A stretch of DNA of 46,901 nucleotides from Candidatus Saccharimonadota bacterium (lineage in GTDB: Bacteria > Patescibacteriota > Saccharimonadia > Saccharimonadales > UBA4665), in NCBI GenBank assembly GCA_027459325.1, contig DAIDIO010000008.1, forward strand, positions 1 through 46,901, written 5' to 3'. Below the pieces are notes generated by a model. It was not told where the DNA came from. It searched no databases and was given only the letters and a program-made list of their open reading frames with translations. Shown here piece by piece: positions 8,990 through 17,759 of this stretch; position 1 is the stretch's first letter, and every line of letters starts with the position of its first letter. Both the position numbers and the translations under genes were made by a program.

Positions 8990-11598
8990 TAACGCTTTCG
9001 CCTTTTAGCAGCCGTTTTTCTTTTTCGCTCGGTCTTTCTGGCTTTCTTAATGCTTGAAGGCTGTTTCTTTTTCGGAGCTAAAGCGTTTTTGGATTTAAAG
9101 TCTGACTCATCGAATTCGGCTTCTCCCTCTATAATCTGCGAAGCGTTGTTAACTGAGCTACGAGCCGCCATTGTAAGTTCGGTATCAATCGCCCGGTCAA
9201 GATCTTCCTGAGATATAGGCTCGGCATGATACATATGCATTAAGACATCATGCCGTAAACTATTTTGAAGTTCATCAAATAATAGCTGACCACGGCGCCT
9301 GTATTCGACTAGCGGATCCTGTTGGCCGACACTCATCCAGTGAATGCCTTCGCGCAAGTGATCCATGTTCTCCAAGTGCTGCATCCATAAATTGTCGAGT
9401 ACCTGCAAGTAAACGTCTCTCTCAATTTTGTGCAGTATGTCATCCCCGAAGAGCTTCTCGCGTTGGTTATAGAGCTTTAAAGCTTCTTCTTTTAAGACTT
9501 TCTCAAACTGATCAGCATCGGCATCAAAAAGCTTATCCAGGGTTTTTTCATCAAAGCCGAAGGTTGCTCTAATAATATCTTCAAACTGCTCGGTCACGGA
9601 TTCCGGCGCTAGGACCAGATTATGACTTTCTTCTTCGATAAATATCTTAATCCGCTTACTAATATCATCGGACTTTAGTATTTCTTTACGCATCGAATAG
9701 ACCGCTTTACGGTGTCTATTCATGACGTCATCGTATTGAACAACGTTTTTACGCTGATCAAAGTGGAAGCCTTCGACTTTTTTCTGTGCCCCCTCCAAAC
9801 TTTTACTGATCATTTTATTTTCAATGGGCATATTATCATCAACTTTTAGACGATTCATAACCGACTTAATGCGGTCACCACCGAAGATTCTCATTAAATC
9901 GTCTTCAGTACTAACAAAAAACTGGGTTACTCCTGGATCGCCTTGACGACCGGCTCGTCCTCTCAGCTGGTTATCTATACGCCTAGATTCATGCCGCTCG
10001 CTGCCGAGTACAAACAGACCGCCTAGCTCTTTAACACCTTCACCAAGAACAATATCGGTACCACGTCCGGCTATATTTGTTGCAAGCGTAACGGCGCCCT
10101 TTTCGCCCGCCTTAGCAACTATCGCCGCTTCTCTCTCGTTATTCTTTGCATTAAGGACCTGATGAGGAACGTCGGCCTTTTTTAGTAAATTGCCAAGGGT
10201 TTCGTTCTTTTCTATCGATACAGTACCTATCAGTACCGGCTGGCCTTTAGTATGAAGGGCTTTAACTTCCTGAACGATAGCTTTAAATTTCGCCGCTTCA
10301 GTTCGGTATATCCGGTCGCTTCGGTCAATCCTGGTAATTGGACGATTAGACGGTATTTCAACTACGTCAAGCTTATAGATTTGATGGAATTCTTCGGCTT
10401 CGGTTAGTGCTGTACCGGTCATACCGGCTAGCTTGTTATACAGCCGGAAGTAATTCTGGAAAGATATAGTCGCCAGCGTCATACTTTCCTGCTGGACTTC
10501 CACCCCTTCTTTGGCTTCAATTGCCTGATGCAATCCTTCGTTATAACGCCTGCCGGGGAGCAATCGACCGGTGAACTCGTCAACAATAACAACTTCACCG
10601 TCCTTGGTAACTACATAGTCTTTATCTCTCTGAAATAATGCCTGGGCACGCAAGGCTTGTTGAAGATGGTAAATAGTGCGGATGTTCTCGCCGCCATATA
10701 AGTTATCCAGTCCCAGTATCTTTTCTACTTTCTCAGTACCTTTATCGGTAAGGATGACGGTTTTACGCTTTTCATCGGTTTCGTAATCCTTTTCTTTGAC
10801 TAACTGTCTAACTACCTTAGAGAACTGAGCATAGGCGCTGCCGCTAGTCACACTCGGCGCGCTAATAATTAACGGGGTTCTGGCTTCATCAACCAATATC
10901 GAGTCGACTTCGTCTACAATTGCATAATTGAGATCTCGCTGCCTAAGCTGATCCTCTTCTCTTACCATATTGTCCCTAAGATAATCGAATCCGTATTCAT
11001 TATTAGTACCGTAAGTAATATCTGCTTCATAAGCTTCGCGTCTGGAAGCCGGCTTTAGGTGTCTAAAGCGTTCATCTTCGTGGTCTTTATTGACGTATTC
11101 TGGATCATAAATAAAACTTTGGTCGGCAATAATGACCGCCGTCTTCATGCCTAAGAAATTGTACACCTGACCCATCCAACCAGCATCACGCTGGGCTAAA
11201 TAGTCATTAACCGTAACAACGTGAACGCCTTTTTCGCTTAAGGCATTTAAATAAACCGGCAAAGTTGCCACCAAGGTTTTACCTTCACCGGTTTTCATTT
11301 CAGCCACATTACCTTCGTGTAAAACCATGCCACCGATTAACTGGACGTCGAAATGTCTTTGGCCTAGTGCTCTAGTAGCCGCTTCACGCACGACTGCAAA
11401 GGCATCCGGCAGTATCTGATCTAAAGTTTCCTTCTTAGCCAAGCGTTTCTTAAGTACGTCGGTCTGACTCTTTAATTCTGTATCAGACATACTAGAATAT
11501 TTACCGGCCAGTTCATTAACCGCTTTAACACGCTTACGAAGACGTTTGATAGTCTTTGCCTGCGGATCACCTAAAACTTTTTTTAATACAGTATTCAT
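8989..11598 (-). CDS. secA: Preprotein translocase ATPase SecA
   Basis: SecA drives secreted proteins through SecYEG. Walker A is MKTGEGKT at residues 101-108, the DEVDSILVDEARTP motif lies near 210, and helicase motifs such as NIAGRGTDI and RGRAGRQGDPG follow. At 869 residues it is near normal length. The C-terminal zinc-binding CxCx8C tail is missing and replaced by a strongly basic end (KKARKTERKRKTAAKRRKR). RBS AGAAGGGG lies five bases before the ATG. The roughly 70-base leader contains complementary segments that could hide that site. Several likely clients (LepB, HtrA, the surface protein) are in this window. Confidence 0.97.
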   Translation of the reverse strand: MNTVLKKVLGDPQAKTIKRLRKRVKAVNELAGKYSSMSDTELKSQTDVLKKRLAKKETLDQILPDAFAVVREAATRALGQRHFDVQLIGGMVLHEGNVAEMKTGEGKTLVATLPVYLNALSEKGVHVVTVNDYLAQRDAGWMGQVYNFLGMKTAVIIADQSFIYDPEYVNKDHEDERFRHLKPASRREAYEADITYGTNNEYGFDYLRDNMVREEDQLRQRDLNYAIVDEVDSILVDEARTPLIISAPSVTSGSAYAQFSKVVRQLVKEKDYETDEKRKTVILTDKGTEKVEKILGLDNLYGGENIRTIYHLQQALRAQALFQRDKDYVVTKDGEVVIVDEFTGRLLPGRRYNEGLHQAIEAKEGVEVQQESMTLATISFQNYFRLYNKLAGMTGTALTEAEEFHQIYKLDVVEIPSNRPITRIDRSDRIYRTEAAKFKAIVQEVKALHTKGQPVLIGTVSIEKNETLGNLLKKADVPHQVLNAKNNEREAAIVAKAGEKGAVTLATNIAGRGTDIVLGEGVKELGGLFVLGSERHESRRIDNQLRGRAGRQGDPGVTQFFVSTEDDLMRIFGGDRIKSVMNRLKVDDNMPIENKMISKSLEGAQKKVEGFHFDQRKNVVQYDDVMNRHRKAVYSMRKEILKSDDISKRIKIFIEEESHNLVLAPESVTEQFEDIIRATFGFDEKTLDKLFDADADQFEKVLKEEALKLYNQREKLFGDDILHKIERDVYLQVLDNLWMQHLENMDHLREGIHWMSVGQQDPLVEYRRRGQLLFDELQNSLRHDVLMHMYHAEPISQEDLDRAIDTELTMAARSSVNNASQIIEGEAEFDESDFKSKNALAPKKKQPSSIKKARKTERKRKTAAKRRKR

Positions 11599-11681
11599 GA
11601 CACCCCTTCTGCGGTACTTCCCCTCTAAATATTAAGAAGGGATTAATCTACAATCGAGTAATAATCTAGAGAAATATTATA
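11599..11681 (-). promoter_or_regulatory. secA promoter -10 and structured 5' leader
   Basis: Minus-strand TATAAT at 11676-11681 is the likely -10. The leader then holds CCCTTCT (11635-11641), which can pair either with AGAGGGG (11620-11626, loop TAATATTT) or with AGAAGGG (11604-11610), part of the ribosome binding site. The two stems exclude each other, so one would free and the other hide the secA start. Confidence 0.4.
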
Positions 11682-11746
11682 GACACATTTAACGTTTAGC
11701 GCCATAGCTCAAAACGAGGCATTTTATGTTAACTAATTTAAATCTC

Positions 11747-12097
11747 CTACCTTATAAATCGCTTAAGTAAAAGGCGTCTCGGCTTAGAGCTGGCATGCAG
11801 ATCTTTATACTTATGGATCTGGCTTTTAAGCTTATTCTCGGCAAGATCAATAGCTTCTTCGAAACTACTAGCAGCTTCATGAACAGTCAGAGCCTGCTGA
11901 GGTAAATTGACAATTACCTTACAGACAAATTTATTGCCACGGGATTTGTGTTCTTCCAAATGTACTTCAACGTGAGCGCTTTTCCTGGCATGCCTGGGAA
12001 TATATTTATCTAATCCGCCTATTTTTTCTTTTACATAAAGCTTAACTTTTTTATCTAGGTCTGTATGGATACCGCTAATTTCAATCCTGTCCAGCAC
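11747..12097 (-). CDS. hpf: Ribosome hibernation promoting factor / RaiA family protein
   Basis: This is a short-form HPF/YfiA protein that binds the 30S decoding region and silences or protects idle ribosomes. The fold is one beta-alpha-beta-beta-beta-alpha domain of 116 residues, ending in a basic tail (KPRRLLLKRFIR). The long-form dimerisation domain is absent. I place the start at the second GTG (12097), because AGGAGG is then correctly spaced six bases upstream. The first GTG two codons earlier touches the ribosome site. It sits between serS and secA, an hpf-secA linkage seen in many Gram-positive bacteria. Confidence 0.9.
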   Translation of the reverse strand: MLDRIEISGIHTDLDKKVKLYVKEKIGGLDKYIPRHARKSAHVEVHLEEHKSRGNKFVCKVIVNLPQQALTVHEAASSFEEAIDLAENKLKSQIHKYKDLHASSKPRRLLLKRFIR

Positions 12098-12160
12098 GGG
12101 CACCTCCTTTATCTGATACTTATTATAGGCATGAAGCTAAATTAAGTTAAATAACTATTG

Positions 12161-13456
12161 TTACAGCTCTGTTTGGCCGCCCATAAAAGGAACAAGCACC
12201 TTGGGAATGATTACCTTGCCGGCTTCAGTCTGGAAATTTTCCAGTATTGCGATCATTGGCCTTTGCGACAAAGCTGTGGCGTCAGCAGTGTGAACGAGTT
12301 CAACATCGCCATTCTCGCGTCGCACTCTTGTCTTTAAGCGTCTTGCCTGATAGTCGGTCATATAATCGGCTGTGTGTGTTTCGCGATATTTCGCTTGCCC
12401 CGGCATCCAGACGTCAATATCATATCCACGGGCATTTGGTTTGCCAATATCAGCAGTGCATTTTTGTATTAACTGATAAGGTAGCTCAAGTTTTTGCATT
12501 AAGTATTCTTGTATGGCGATATGGAATAAATGTTCGTCAAAAGACGATTCCTTAATAGCTAGACTTTCCATTTCTAATTTCTCAAATTGGTGCATGCGGA
12601 TGATGCCCTCCATATCCTTTCCGTAGGTTCCTGCTTCCTTCCTAAAACTGCTTGCATAGCCAACGTAACGGATTGGAAAGTCTGATTCAGCCAATATTTC
12701 ATCGGCATGCATAGACCCAAGTACATGTTCGGCGCTACCTTGGAGCCATAATTCTTCACCTTCGATCTTATAGCGATCTTCTCTTGGTTCCAATCTATCC
12801 ATGTCATCGTAAATATCGGTTCGAATCATAAGCGGAGGCAGCACAGGTGTAAACGGTTTTGTGCTGACATTTAACTTTGCGGAGTCAGCAATTTCTTTTA
12901 GCGACGACTCACTGGTAAGGACGGATAAAGCATAGTTTATCAGCGCAAAGTGTAACTTCACTAAATCACCTTTTATATAAGCAAACCGGGCACCTGCCAC
13001 TTTCGCAGCTCTCTCTTTATCAATTAGTCCTCTTGTCTCGGCCAAATCCCAGTGGCTTTTTGGAGTGAAACTAAAATCAGGTTTTACCCCAACTTCTTTT
13101 GCAACAACGTTGTCATCTTCGCTCGACCCTACCGGAACATCATCACACGGCATATTCGGCACTTGTTTAAGGAGCGCTGTAAATTCTATCTCAATTGCAG
13201 CATATTGATGCTCGGCATCGCTTATTTTATCTCTGAGAATTCGGCCTTCATTAATTTGCTGATCTGACGGCTTCTGGGCTTTAGTGGCAGTATTTAATGA
13301 GTTTCTTTTTTGTCTTAAATCTTCAACTTGCTGAAGCAACTTTTTTCTTTCTTCATCAAAACCTAGTAGCTGCTTAATATCTACGCTGTAACCTTTTTGG
13401 CTGGATTTTTCGGCAACCAAATCCGGATTATCCCTGATGTACTGTATGTCTAACAT
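12161..13456 (-). CDS. serS: Serine--tRNA ligase
   Basis: This class II synthetase charges tRNA-Ser. The N-terminal coiled-coil tRNA-binding arm covers about residues 28-105. The catalytic core has motif 2 around SSFRKEAGTYGKDMEG and motif 3 near the C-terminus (TALSQRPMIAILEN). The length of 431 residues is normal. A TATAAT (13464-13469) ends 7 bases before the ATG and no ribosome site is present, which suggests leaderless translation. It follows the RecB-like nuclease gene by 26 bases and precedes hpf by 57. Confidence 0.97.
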   Translation of the reverse strand: MLDIQYIRDNPDLVAEKSSQKGYSVDIKQLLGFDEERKKLLQQVEDLRQKRNSLNTATKAQKPSDQQINEGRILRDKISDAEHQYAAIEIEFTALLKQVPNMPCDDVPVGSSEDDNVVAKEVGVKPDFSFTPKSHWDLAETRGLIDKERAAKVAGARFAYIKGDLVKLHFALINYALSVLTSESSLKEIADSAKLNVSTKPFTPVLPPLMIRTDIYDDMDRLEPREDRYKIEGEELWLQGSAEHVLGSMHADEILAESDFPIRYVGYASSFRKEAGTYGKDMEGIIRMHQFEKLEMESLAIKESSFDEHLFHIAIQEYLMQKLELPYQLIQKCTADIGKPNARGYDIDVWMPGQAKYRETHTADYMTDYQARRLKTRVRRENGDVELVHTADATALSQRPMIAILENFQTEAGKVIIPKVLVPFMGGQTEL

Positions 13457-13463
13457 GGTTTTA

Positions 13464-13469
13464 ATTATA
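13464..13469 (-). promoter_or_regulatory. -10 element of serS, leaderless
   Basis: Minus-strand TATAAT with exactly 7 bases to the ATG. No -35 match was seen at 16-18 bases. Confidence 0.5.
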
Positions 13470-13482
13470 GACTAAGTAGCGT

Positions 13483-14265
13483 CTACTTATCTATTCCTAA
13501 GGCTTTTAGAGTTAAAAGCGTGCGTGACTTAGCGTATGTACAGAATTCACAGTCGCCACCCATGGCTGCCTCCCCGACAGGTGGCATTTCCTCATCATCA
13601 AGACAATCTTTCATAGATAACAGCACTCCTTCAATCCAATCATCACTACCTTCATAAGGTATAAGTTTAGTTATAAACTGCAAATTATCTTCAAAGCCAT
13701 CAACGTCATATCGGGCGTTAGTATATACAAAGTAACCGGTTGGATTAACTTTAAAACCGTTCTGCCGGAGTAGCCACTGATATATTTCCATTTGGCGCTT
13801 GTAGCTAATTTGCCAGGCCGAATCAATACCGACCTCACTGGCTTTAGCGGTAGCCTTGTAATCGACTACTATCAGACCGCCGTCATTGTCAACCCAGACA
13901 TCGTCTACTGCACCAAAAACATAAAAATTACTGGCTGCATGATGGGTAGCCACGCCGGTGAAATTGGCACGCCATTTATTAAGATCGGCGTGTTTAAATG
14001 GAACAGCTTTAATCTGGTTATCGAGCATAATCGGGTGCGGCTGCCCTTGCTCGCGGTAATAATCGAACTCTTTTTTAAAAAGTTCATCGATTGCTTTATT
14101 AATATTAAAAGGCGGGCTTGACGGCCGACCGATTTTAAGCCTGGCGTCCAACCAAAAACAGCGCGGGCACTGCATAAACAACTCGATCTTCGACCGTGAT
14201 ATTTTGTATGCTGACGTTTGTCCAGGAATGTACGGCAGCGACCGCATTCTAGTTTGTGTTGCCAT
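13483..14265 (-). CDS. PD-(D/E)XK family nuclease, RecB/Cas4-like
   Basis: This is a predicted DNA nuclease of 260 residues. The core motifs are a GAVDDVWVDNDGGLIVVDYKAT block (first acidic residue, then D-x-K) and QMEIYQWLL, the usual RecB-type Gln-Tyr helix. Two cysteines near the N-terminus (CPRCFW, about residues 33-36) and a C-terminal CEFC pair (about 239-242) could hold an iron-sulfur cluster, as in Cas4 and AddB. No CRISPR or cas gene lies nearby, so a DNA-repair role is likelier than adaptation. A TATAAT (14277-14282) lies 11 bases before the ATG. Confidence 0.85.
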   Translation of the reverse strand: MATQTRMRSLPYIPGQTSAYKISRSKIELFMQCPRCFWLDARLKIGRPSSPPFNINKAIDELFKKEFDYYREQGQPHPIMLDNQIKAVPFKHADLNKWRANFTGVATHHAASNFYVFGAVDDVWVDNDGGLIVVDYKATAKASEVGIDSAWQISYKRQMEIYQWLLRQNGFKVNPTGYFVYTNARYDVDGFEDNLQFITKLIPYEGSDDWIEGVLLSMKDCLDDEEMPPVGEAAMGGDCEFCTYAKSRTLLTLKALGIDK

Positions 14266-14284
14266 ATTTCCCTAAAATTATACC

Positions 14285-14905
14285 TTAAATTTCTTCTAAA
14301 ACACGCAGCAAATCCTTAGCCGTATGTGCAATAGCGGAAGGATTAAACCTGGCTAAGTCTTCATTAGAACAAATACCCCAAGTCACAGCGACAACTTTCA
14401 TACCAACCGCTTGAGCTGCTACTATGTCACGTATTTCATCACCAACTGCCACAGCTTCTTTAACCTTTAAGTTATTCTCTCTGAGTAGCCGGTGCAATTG
14501 TCCCGCCTTACCGAAAACCGCTACCCCACCGTAGATTTCCATAAAGTATTCACGCAAATTATTGTGACGCAAAAATAACCTGATATTCCTGACGCTATTA
14601 CTACTTAAAATAAAGAGTTGATGACCTTCATTATGCAGCTTTTTAATAAGTTCCGGCATTCCATCAAAAGCTTTAAACGACGGTATTGCCTTATCCATTC
14701 GTTTGCGGCCCTTTAAATAAAGGCCAGGTAATGCCAACCAATGAATACCCAATCTTTTAGCCATAAACATAAGTGGTAGTCCTTCAATAATCGCCTGATC
14801 TTCAGAACTAAGCGGCCATCGGCCGGCTTCCTTTGCTATAAACTCTACAAAATAGTTTCGGTTATCGACAATCGTTCCATCAAAGTCAAAAATAATTGCG
14901 GACAT
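14285..14905 (-). CDS. HAD-superfamily hydrolase, phosphatase-like
   Basis: This is a haloacid dehalogenase-type phosphatase of 206 residues. It has the nucleophile motif DFDGTIVDN near the N-terminus, motif II LSSNS, and motif III/IV with a Lys and GDEIRDI, the acidic pair for magnesium. A helical cap fills residues about 18-85. The pattern resembles phosphoglycolate or pyrophosphate phosphatases, but the substrate cannot be fixed from sequence. It starts 5 bases after a small membrane protein gene and is probably co-transcribed with it. Confidence 0.88.
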   Translation of the reverse strand: MSAIIFDFDGTIVDNRNYFVEFIAKEAGRWPLSSEDQAIIEGLPLMFMAKRLGIHWLALPGLYLKGRKRMDKAIPSFKAFDGMPELIKKLHNEGHQLFILSSNSVRNIRLFLRHNNLREYFMEIYGGVAVFGKAGQLHRLLRENNLKVKEAVAVGDEIRDIVAAQAVGMKVVAVTWGICSNEDLARFNPSAIAHTAKDLLRVLEEI

Positions 14906-14910
14906 TAGAT

Positions 14911-15195
14911 TCAGGCTAAGTGGATTATGGAAATAACAATCAAAATGAAAACTACCCCACCTAAAGCTTTTCTGAAGTAATTAACCCCTTTAGCCATTTC
15001 TAAAACCGCCCAGATAATAATAGCTAACATGCCCAGCCAGGAAAATATATTAGCAGCGGTATTGTTCAAAAATAGCGAGATAATTGTCAGCACGACCCAG
15101 GCAATCAAAAAAGCATTTGGCGTTTGCCAGATCACCACGTTGCCGTGTTTATCTCTCCAGATTTTATCCCACAGGTTATCAGTATTTACTCTCAT
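14911..15195 (-). CDS. Small membrane protein, function unknown
   Basis: This protein of 94 residues has a short soluble N-terminus (DNLWDKIWRDKHGNVVIWQTP) and three hydrophobic segments at about 27-43, 48-64 and 75-93. I do not recognise a family. It precedes the HAD phosphatase gene by five bases. TATACT (15206-15211) lies 10 bases before the ATG with no ribosome site, so it looks like the first gene of a leaderless transcript. Confidence 0.75.
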   Translation of the reverse strand: MRVNTDNLWDKIWRDKHGNVVIWQTPNAFLIAWVVLTIISLFLNNTAANIFSWLGMLAIIIWAVLEMAKGVNYFRKALGGVVFILIVISIIHLA

Positions 15196-15293
15196 AACTC
15201 GAAATAGTATAACCTAATTTACGGCCGCTTAAAAATTATTTTAGTGACATCTTCTATTGCCAAGCAAACCGTTCCTGCATTAACGTAAGTAGC

Positions 15294-15824
15294 ATGATAG
15301 CGACACTAAAAAACATCCTGGCTAAGCTCGAGGGATTTATCGGTTCAAGAGTTATCAGCAATCTCCCAGACATTGACATCAGTCTCAAACGAGCAATTAC
15401 AAAGCATTTACCAGTAATTAGCCTGGCTTTTGGCCTGATTTGTTTATATATGGCATTTGATCAATGGCATAACGCTGAGCATGTCACTAGCCTGATCCAG
15501 TACGCCAACCAGAATGAGCATATGTACGGCATTCCCAGCATGCCTGTAAGCAGTCATATGGATTTAGCTTTCTGGTTAGGAATACTAATCCTGATTATTA
15601 TGGCCTATCTTTTCTTTAAGGCCATAAGTCGTCTTAAGGCTAAAAATAAAGAAGGCTGGAACTTAGTCTATTACGCTATTGTTATCAATGTAGGATACGG
15701 TGTAATAATGTTACTAAATTATTACGGTGGTAACTGGCTGCTAATCGAGCACCTGCTGTTTTCGGTATTTTGTTTGTATTTTCTGTTTGAAGTTCGGGCA
15801 CTATTTAAAACGGATGATTCTTAA
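15294..15824 (+). CDS. Four-pass membrane protein, function unknown
   Basis: This protein of 176 residues has an amphipathic N-terminus and four predicted membrane segments, at about 39-57, 87-108, 122-143 and 148-168. The polar loop between the first two is rich in His and Met (HNAEH, NEHMYGIPSMPVSSHM). No family is recognised. It is the only plus-strand gene between 1 and 21.7 kb and ends exactly against the convergent zincin gene. A TTGCCA at about 15258 with TTAACG 17 bases later is at best a weak promoter. Confidence 0.75.
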   Translation: MIATLKNILAKLEGFIGSRVISNLPDIDISLKRAITKHLPVISLAFGLICLYMAFDQWHNAEHVTSLIQYANQNEHMYGIPSMPVSSHMDLAFWLGILILIIMAYLFFKAISRLKAKNKEGWNLVYYAIVINVGYGVIMLLNYYGGNWLLIEHLLFSVFCLYFLFEVRALFKTDDS

Positions 15825-16190
15825 TTACTCCAGTTCCTTAATGTGTTCATGATTTAAACCGTAATAATGAGCAATTTCATGCCAAATCGTGTGCTTAATA
15901 TTCTCTTTTAACTGCTTTAAGTCGGTGGCATTCATAGCTAGAGGCCCCTTAAATAGAGTAATCCTATCTGGCAGTACCGAGTCTCTTCCCTGCCGCTCAC
16001 TTAGCGGCGTTCCCTCGTATAAACCAAGCAAGGTTTGGCGGGGGTGCAGGTGGAGTCTAGTCCGCTGTTCTTCAGTCGGCTGATAATCAAATAATATAGC
16101 AACGTTTTTAATATTCTTAGCATGCTCGCCCGGCAACTCAGACAACGCCTGGTTAATCAGCTGCTGAAACTCTTCATCACTAACTTCCAT
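15825..16190 (-). CDS. Zincin-like metallopeptidase family protein (Zincin_1/DUF1025 type)
   Basis: This is a small predicted zinc protease of 121 residues with the active-site motif HEIAH at H104-H108 followed by YYGLNHEH, where a downstream His can be the third ligand. The middle segment YEGTPLSERQGRDSVLPDRI matches the conserved layout of this short zincin family. There is no signal peptide or membrane segment, so it is cytosolic. It starts 10 bases after lysS and is likely co-transcribed. It ends directly against the plus-strand membrane gene. Its substrate is unknown. Confidence 0.85.
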   Translation of the reverse strand: MEVSDEEFQQLINQALSELPGEHAKNIKNVAILFDYQPTEEQRTRLHLHPRQTLLGLYEGTPLSERQGRDSVLPDRITLFKGPLAMNATDLKQLKENIKHTIWHEIAHYYGLNHEHIKELE

Positions 16191-16200
16191 AGAGCTTAAC

Positions 16201-17712
16201 CTAATCTAGCTTTATATCAGGATAAATAGCCCGGGTCAGATCATCGATTTCGTATCTCAGCTGGGGAAACGGTACGCCTTCTCTGGCAGTAACACCTTCA
16301 AAAGTCCAAAAAACCCTCTCGCTATAACCCCAACCACAGGCGGGTGGCATACCATATTCAAGCATCTCAACATAATCTATATCCAGCATCATCGCTTCGT
16401 CATCACCGGAATCACGCATATTTTGTTGTTCTACAAACCTGTTCAACTGATCAATCGGGTCGTTTAATTCACTAAAGCCATTGCCCAGTTCGCTGCCGGC
16501 AATTATTGGCTGAAACCTCTGGACCGTATTAGCATTATCTGGATTGGTTTTAGCAAGCGGGCTGATAAAAGTTGGTGTATTAATAAGCCAGACCGGACCG
16601 GCTACGTCTTTTCGAATATTCTTCCAAAGTTTATCTATGCCACGAGCCTTATTTTCGGTCTGCTCTACTTCAAGCTTGTGATCTCTAAGAGCTTGCTTGA
16701 CTTGCTCAAGGCTACAATCATAAACATTTAATCCATAGTTTTTTTGTATTACTTCAGCATAATCCCACTCTTCCCAGTCTTTTTGAAGATCAATGTCAAA
16801 GCTGCCCAGTTTAAAAGCTAGCTTGCCAAAAGTCTGTTCTATAACATACCGGTAAAGATCGGTCATAAAATCCATACCATCCCGCCAATCAGCATAAGCC
16901 CAGTACCATTCCATCGCCACATGTTCCGGTAAGTGCTCGTCAGAATAGTTTTCATTTCTAAAACGAGGCCCAATATCGTAGACTTTTTCCAGTCCGGCGC
17001 CTAATAAGCGCTTCAGTGGCAATTCGTGTGAGATTCTTAAGTAAAAATCCTGACCTAAGGCATCCATGTGCGTAACAAAAGGTTTAGCGTCCGCACCACC
17101 GGTAGTATGCTCGAGTACTGGTATATTGATTTCGCTAAAGCCGTTTTTATTAAGAAAATCACGGGTCGCTTGCCAGAACTTAGAACGACGGATAAACCTG
17201 TCTCTGACGTCAGTATTGACGTTCATATCCACGTAACGTCGTCGCAACCTTTCTTCTTTGTTGGTAAAACCCTCGACCGATAAAGGCATTGGTCGTAGGC
17301 TCTTAGTAAGCAGCCTGAGTGAAGTAACCTCAACTGAAACTTCGCCGGTTTGAGTTTTAATAACCGGACCATGTGCCTCAATAAAATCGCCACTATCTAA
17401 AAGTGGTAACTCACTAAAACCCAACTGTGAATTAGTAGCATCCAGATTACCAACTTTATCTTTCGATAAAAACAGCTGAAGCTGGCCACTCTGATCTCTT
17501 ATAACAATAAAGGCAATCTGACCGAATTTGCGAATATTAACTATACGGCCAACGACATTAACAGTTTTACCCTCCAGTTCACTGAATTTACCGGTAATAT
17601 CACTAAGTACATGTGAGCGGTTAGCTTTAGCTGGGTATGGGTTTACACCTAATTTTTTAAGCTCATCAAGCTTTCTCAGCCGCTCACTACGTAATTCCTT
17701 AAGTGTTGCCAT
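16201..17712 (-). CDS. lysS: Lysine--tRNA ligase, class II
   Basis: This enzyme charges tRNA-Lys. The N-terminal OB fold (about residues 50-150) binds the anticodon. The class II core has motif 2 around GPRFRNENYSDEHLPEH and motif 3 near the C-terminus (GWGYSERVFWTFEG). The length of 503 residues is normal. The promoter TTGTAA-N17-TATACT places the transcript start close to the ATG, with only 9 bases from the -10 to the start codon. The leader is therefore nearly absent. Confidence 0.96.
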   Translation of the reverse strand: MATLKELRSERLRKLDELKKLGVNPYPAKANRSHVLSDITGKFSELEGKTVNVVGRIVNIRKFGQIAFIVIRDQSGQLQLFLSKDKVGNLDATNSQLGFSELPLLDSGDFIEAHGPVIKTQTGEVSVEVTSLRLLTKSLRPMPLSVEGFTNKEERLRRRYVDMNVNTDVRDRFIRRSKFWQATRDFLNKNGFSEINIPVLEHTTGGADAKPFVTHMDALGQDFYLRISHELPLKRLLGAGLEKVYDIGPRFRNENYSDEHLPEHVAMEWYWAYADWRDGMDFMTDLYRYVIEQTFGKLAFKLGSFDIDLQKDWEEWDYAEVIQKNYGLNVYDCSLEQVKQALRDHKLEVEQTENKARGIDKLWKNIRKDVAGPVWLINTPTFISPLAKTNPDNANTVQRFQPIIAGSELGNGFSELNDPIDQLNRFVEQQNMRDSGDDEAMMLDIDYVEMLEYGMPPACGWGYSERVFWTFEGVTAREGVPFPQLRYEIDDLTRAIYPDIKLD

Positions 17713-17721
17713 TATTTAACA

Positions 17722-17750
17722 AGTATAAGTTATGTACAATACGGTTACAA
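17722..17750 (-). promoter_or_regulatory. lysS promoter
   Basis: On the minus strand TTGTAA (17745-17750), a 17-base spacer and TATACT (17722-17727). There are nine bases from the -10 to the lysS ATG. Confidence 0.7.
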
Positions 17751-17759
17751 CTTGATTGC

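Noticed and set aside
12098-12103. First GTG of hpf as the start
   Set aside because: AGGAGG would touch the codon; the second GTG has correct spacing.
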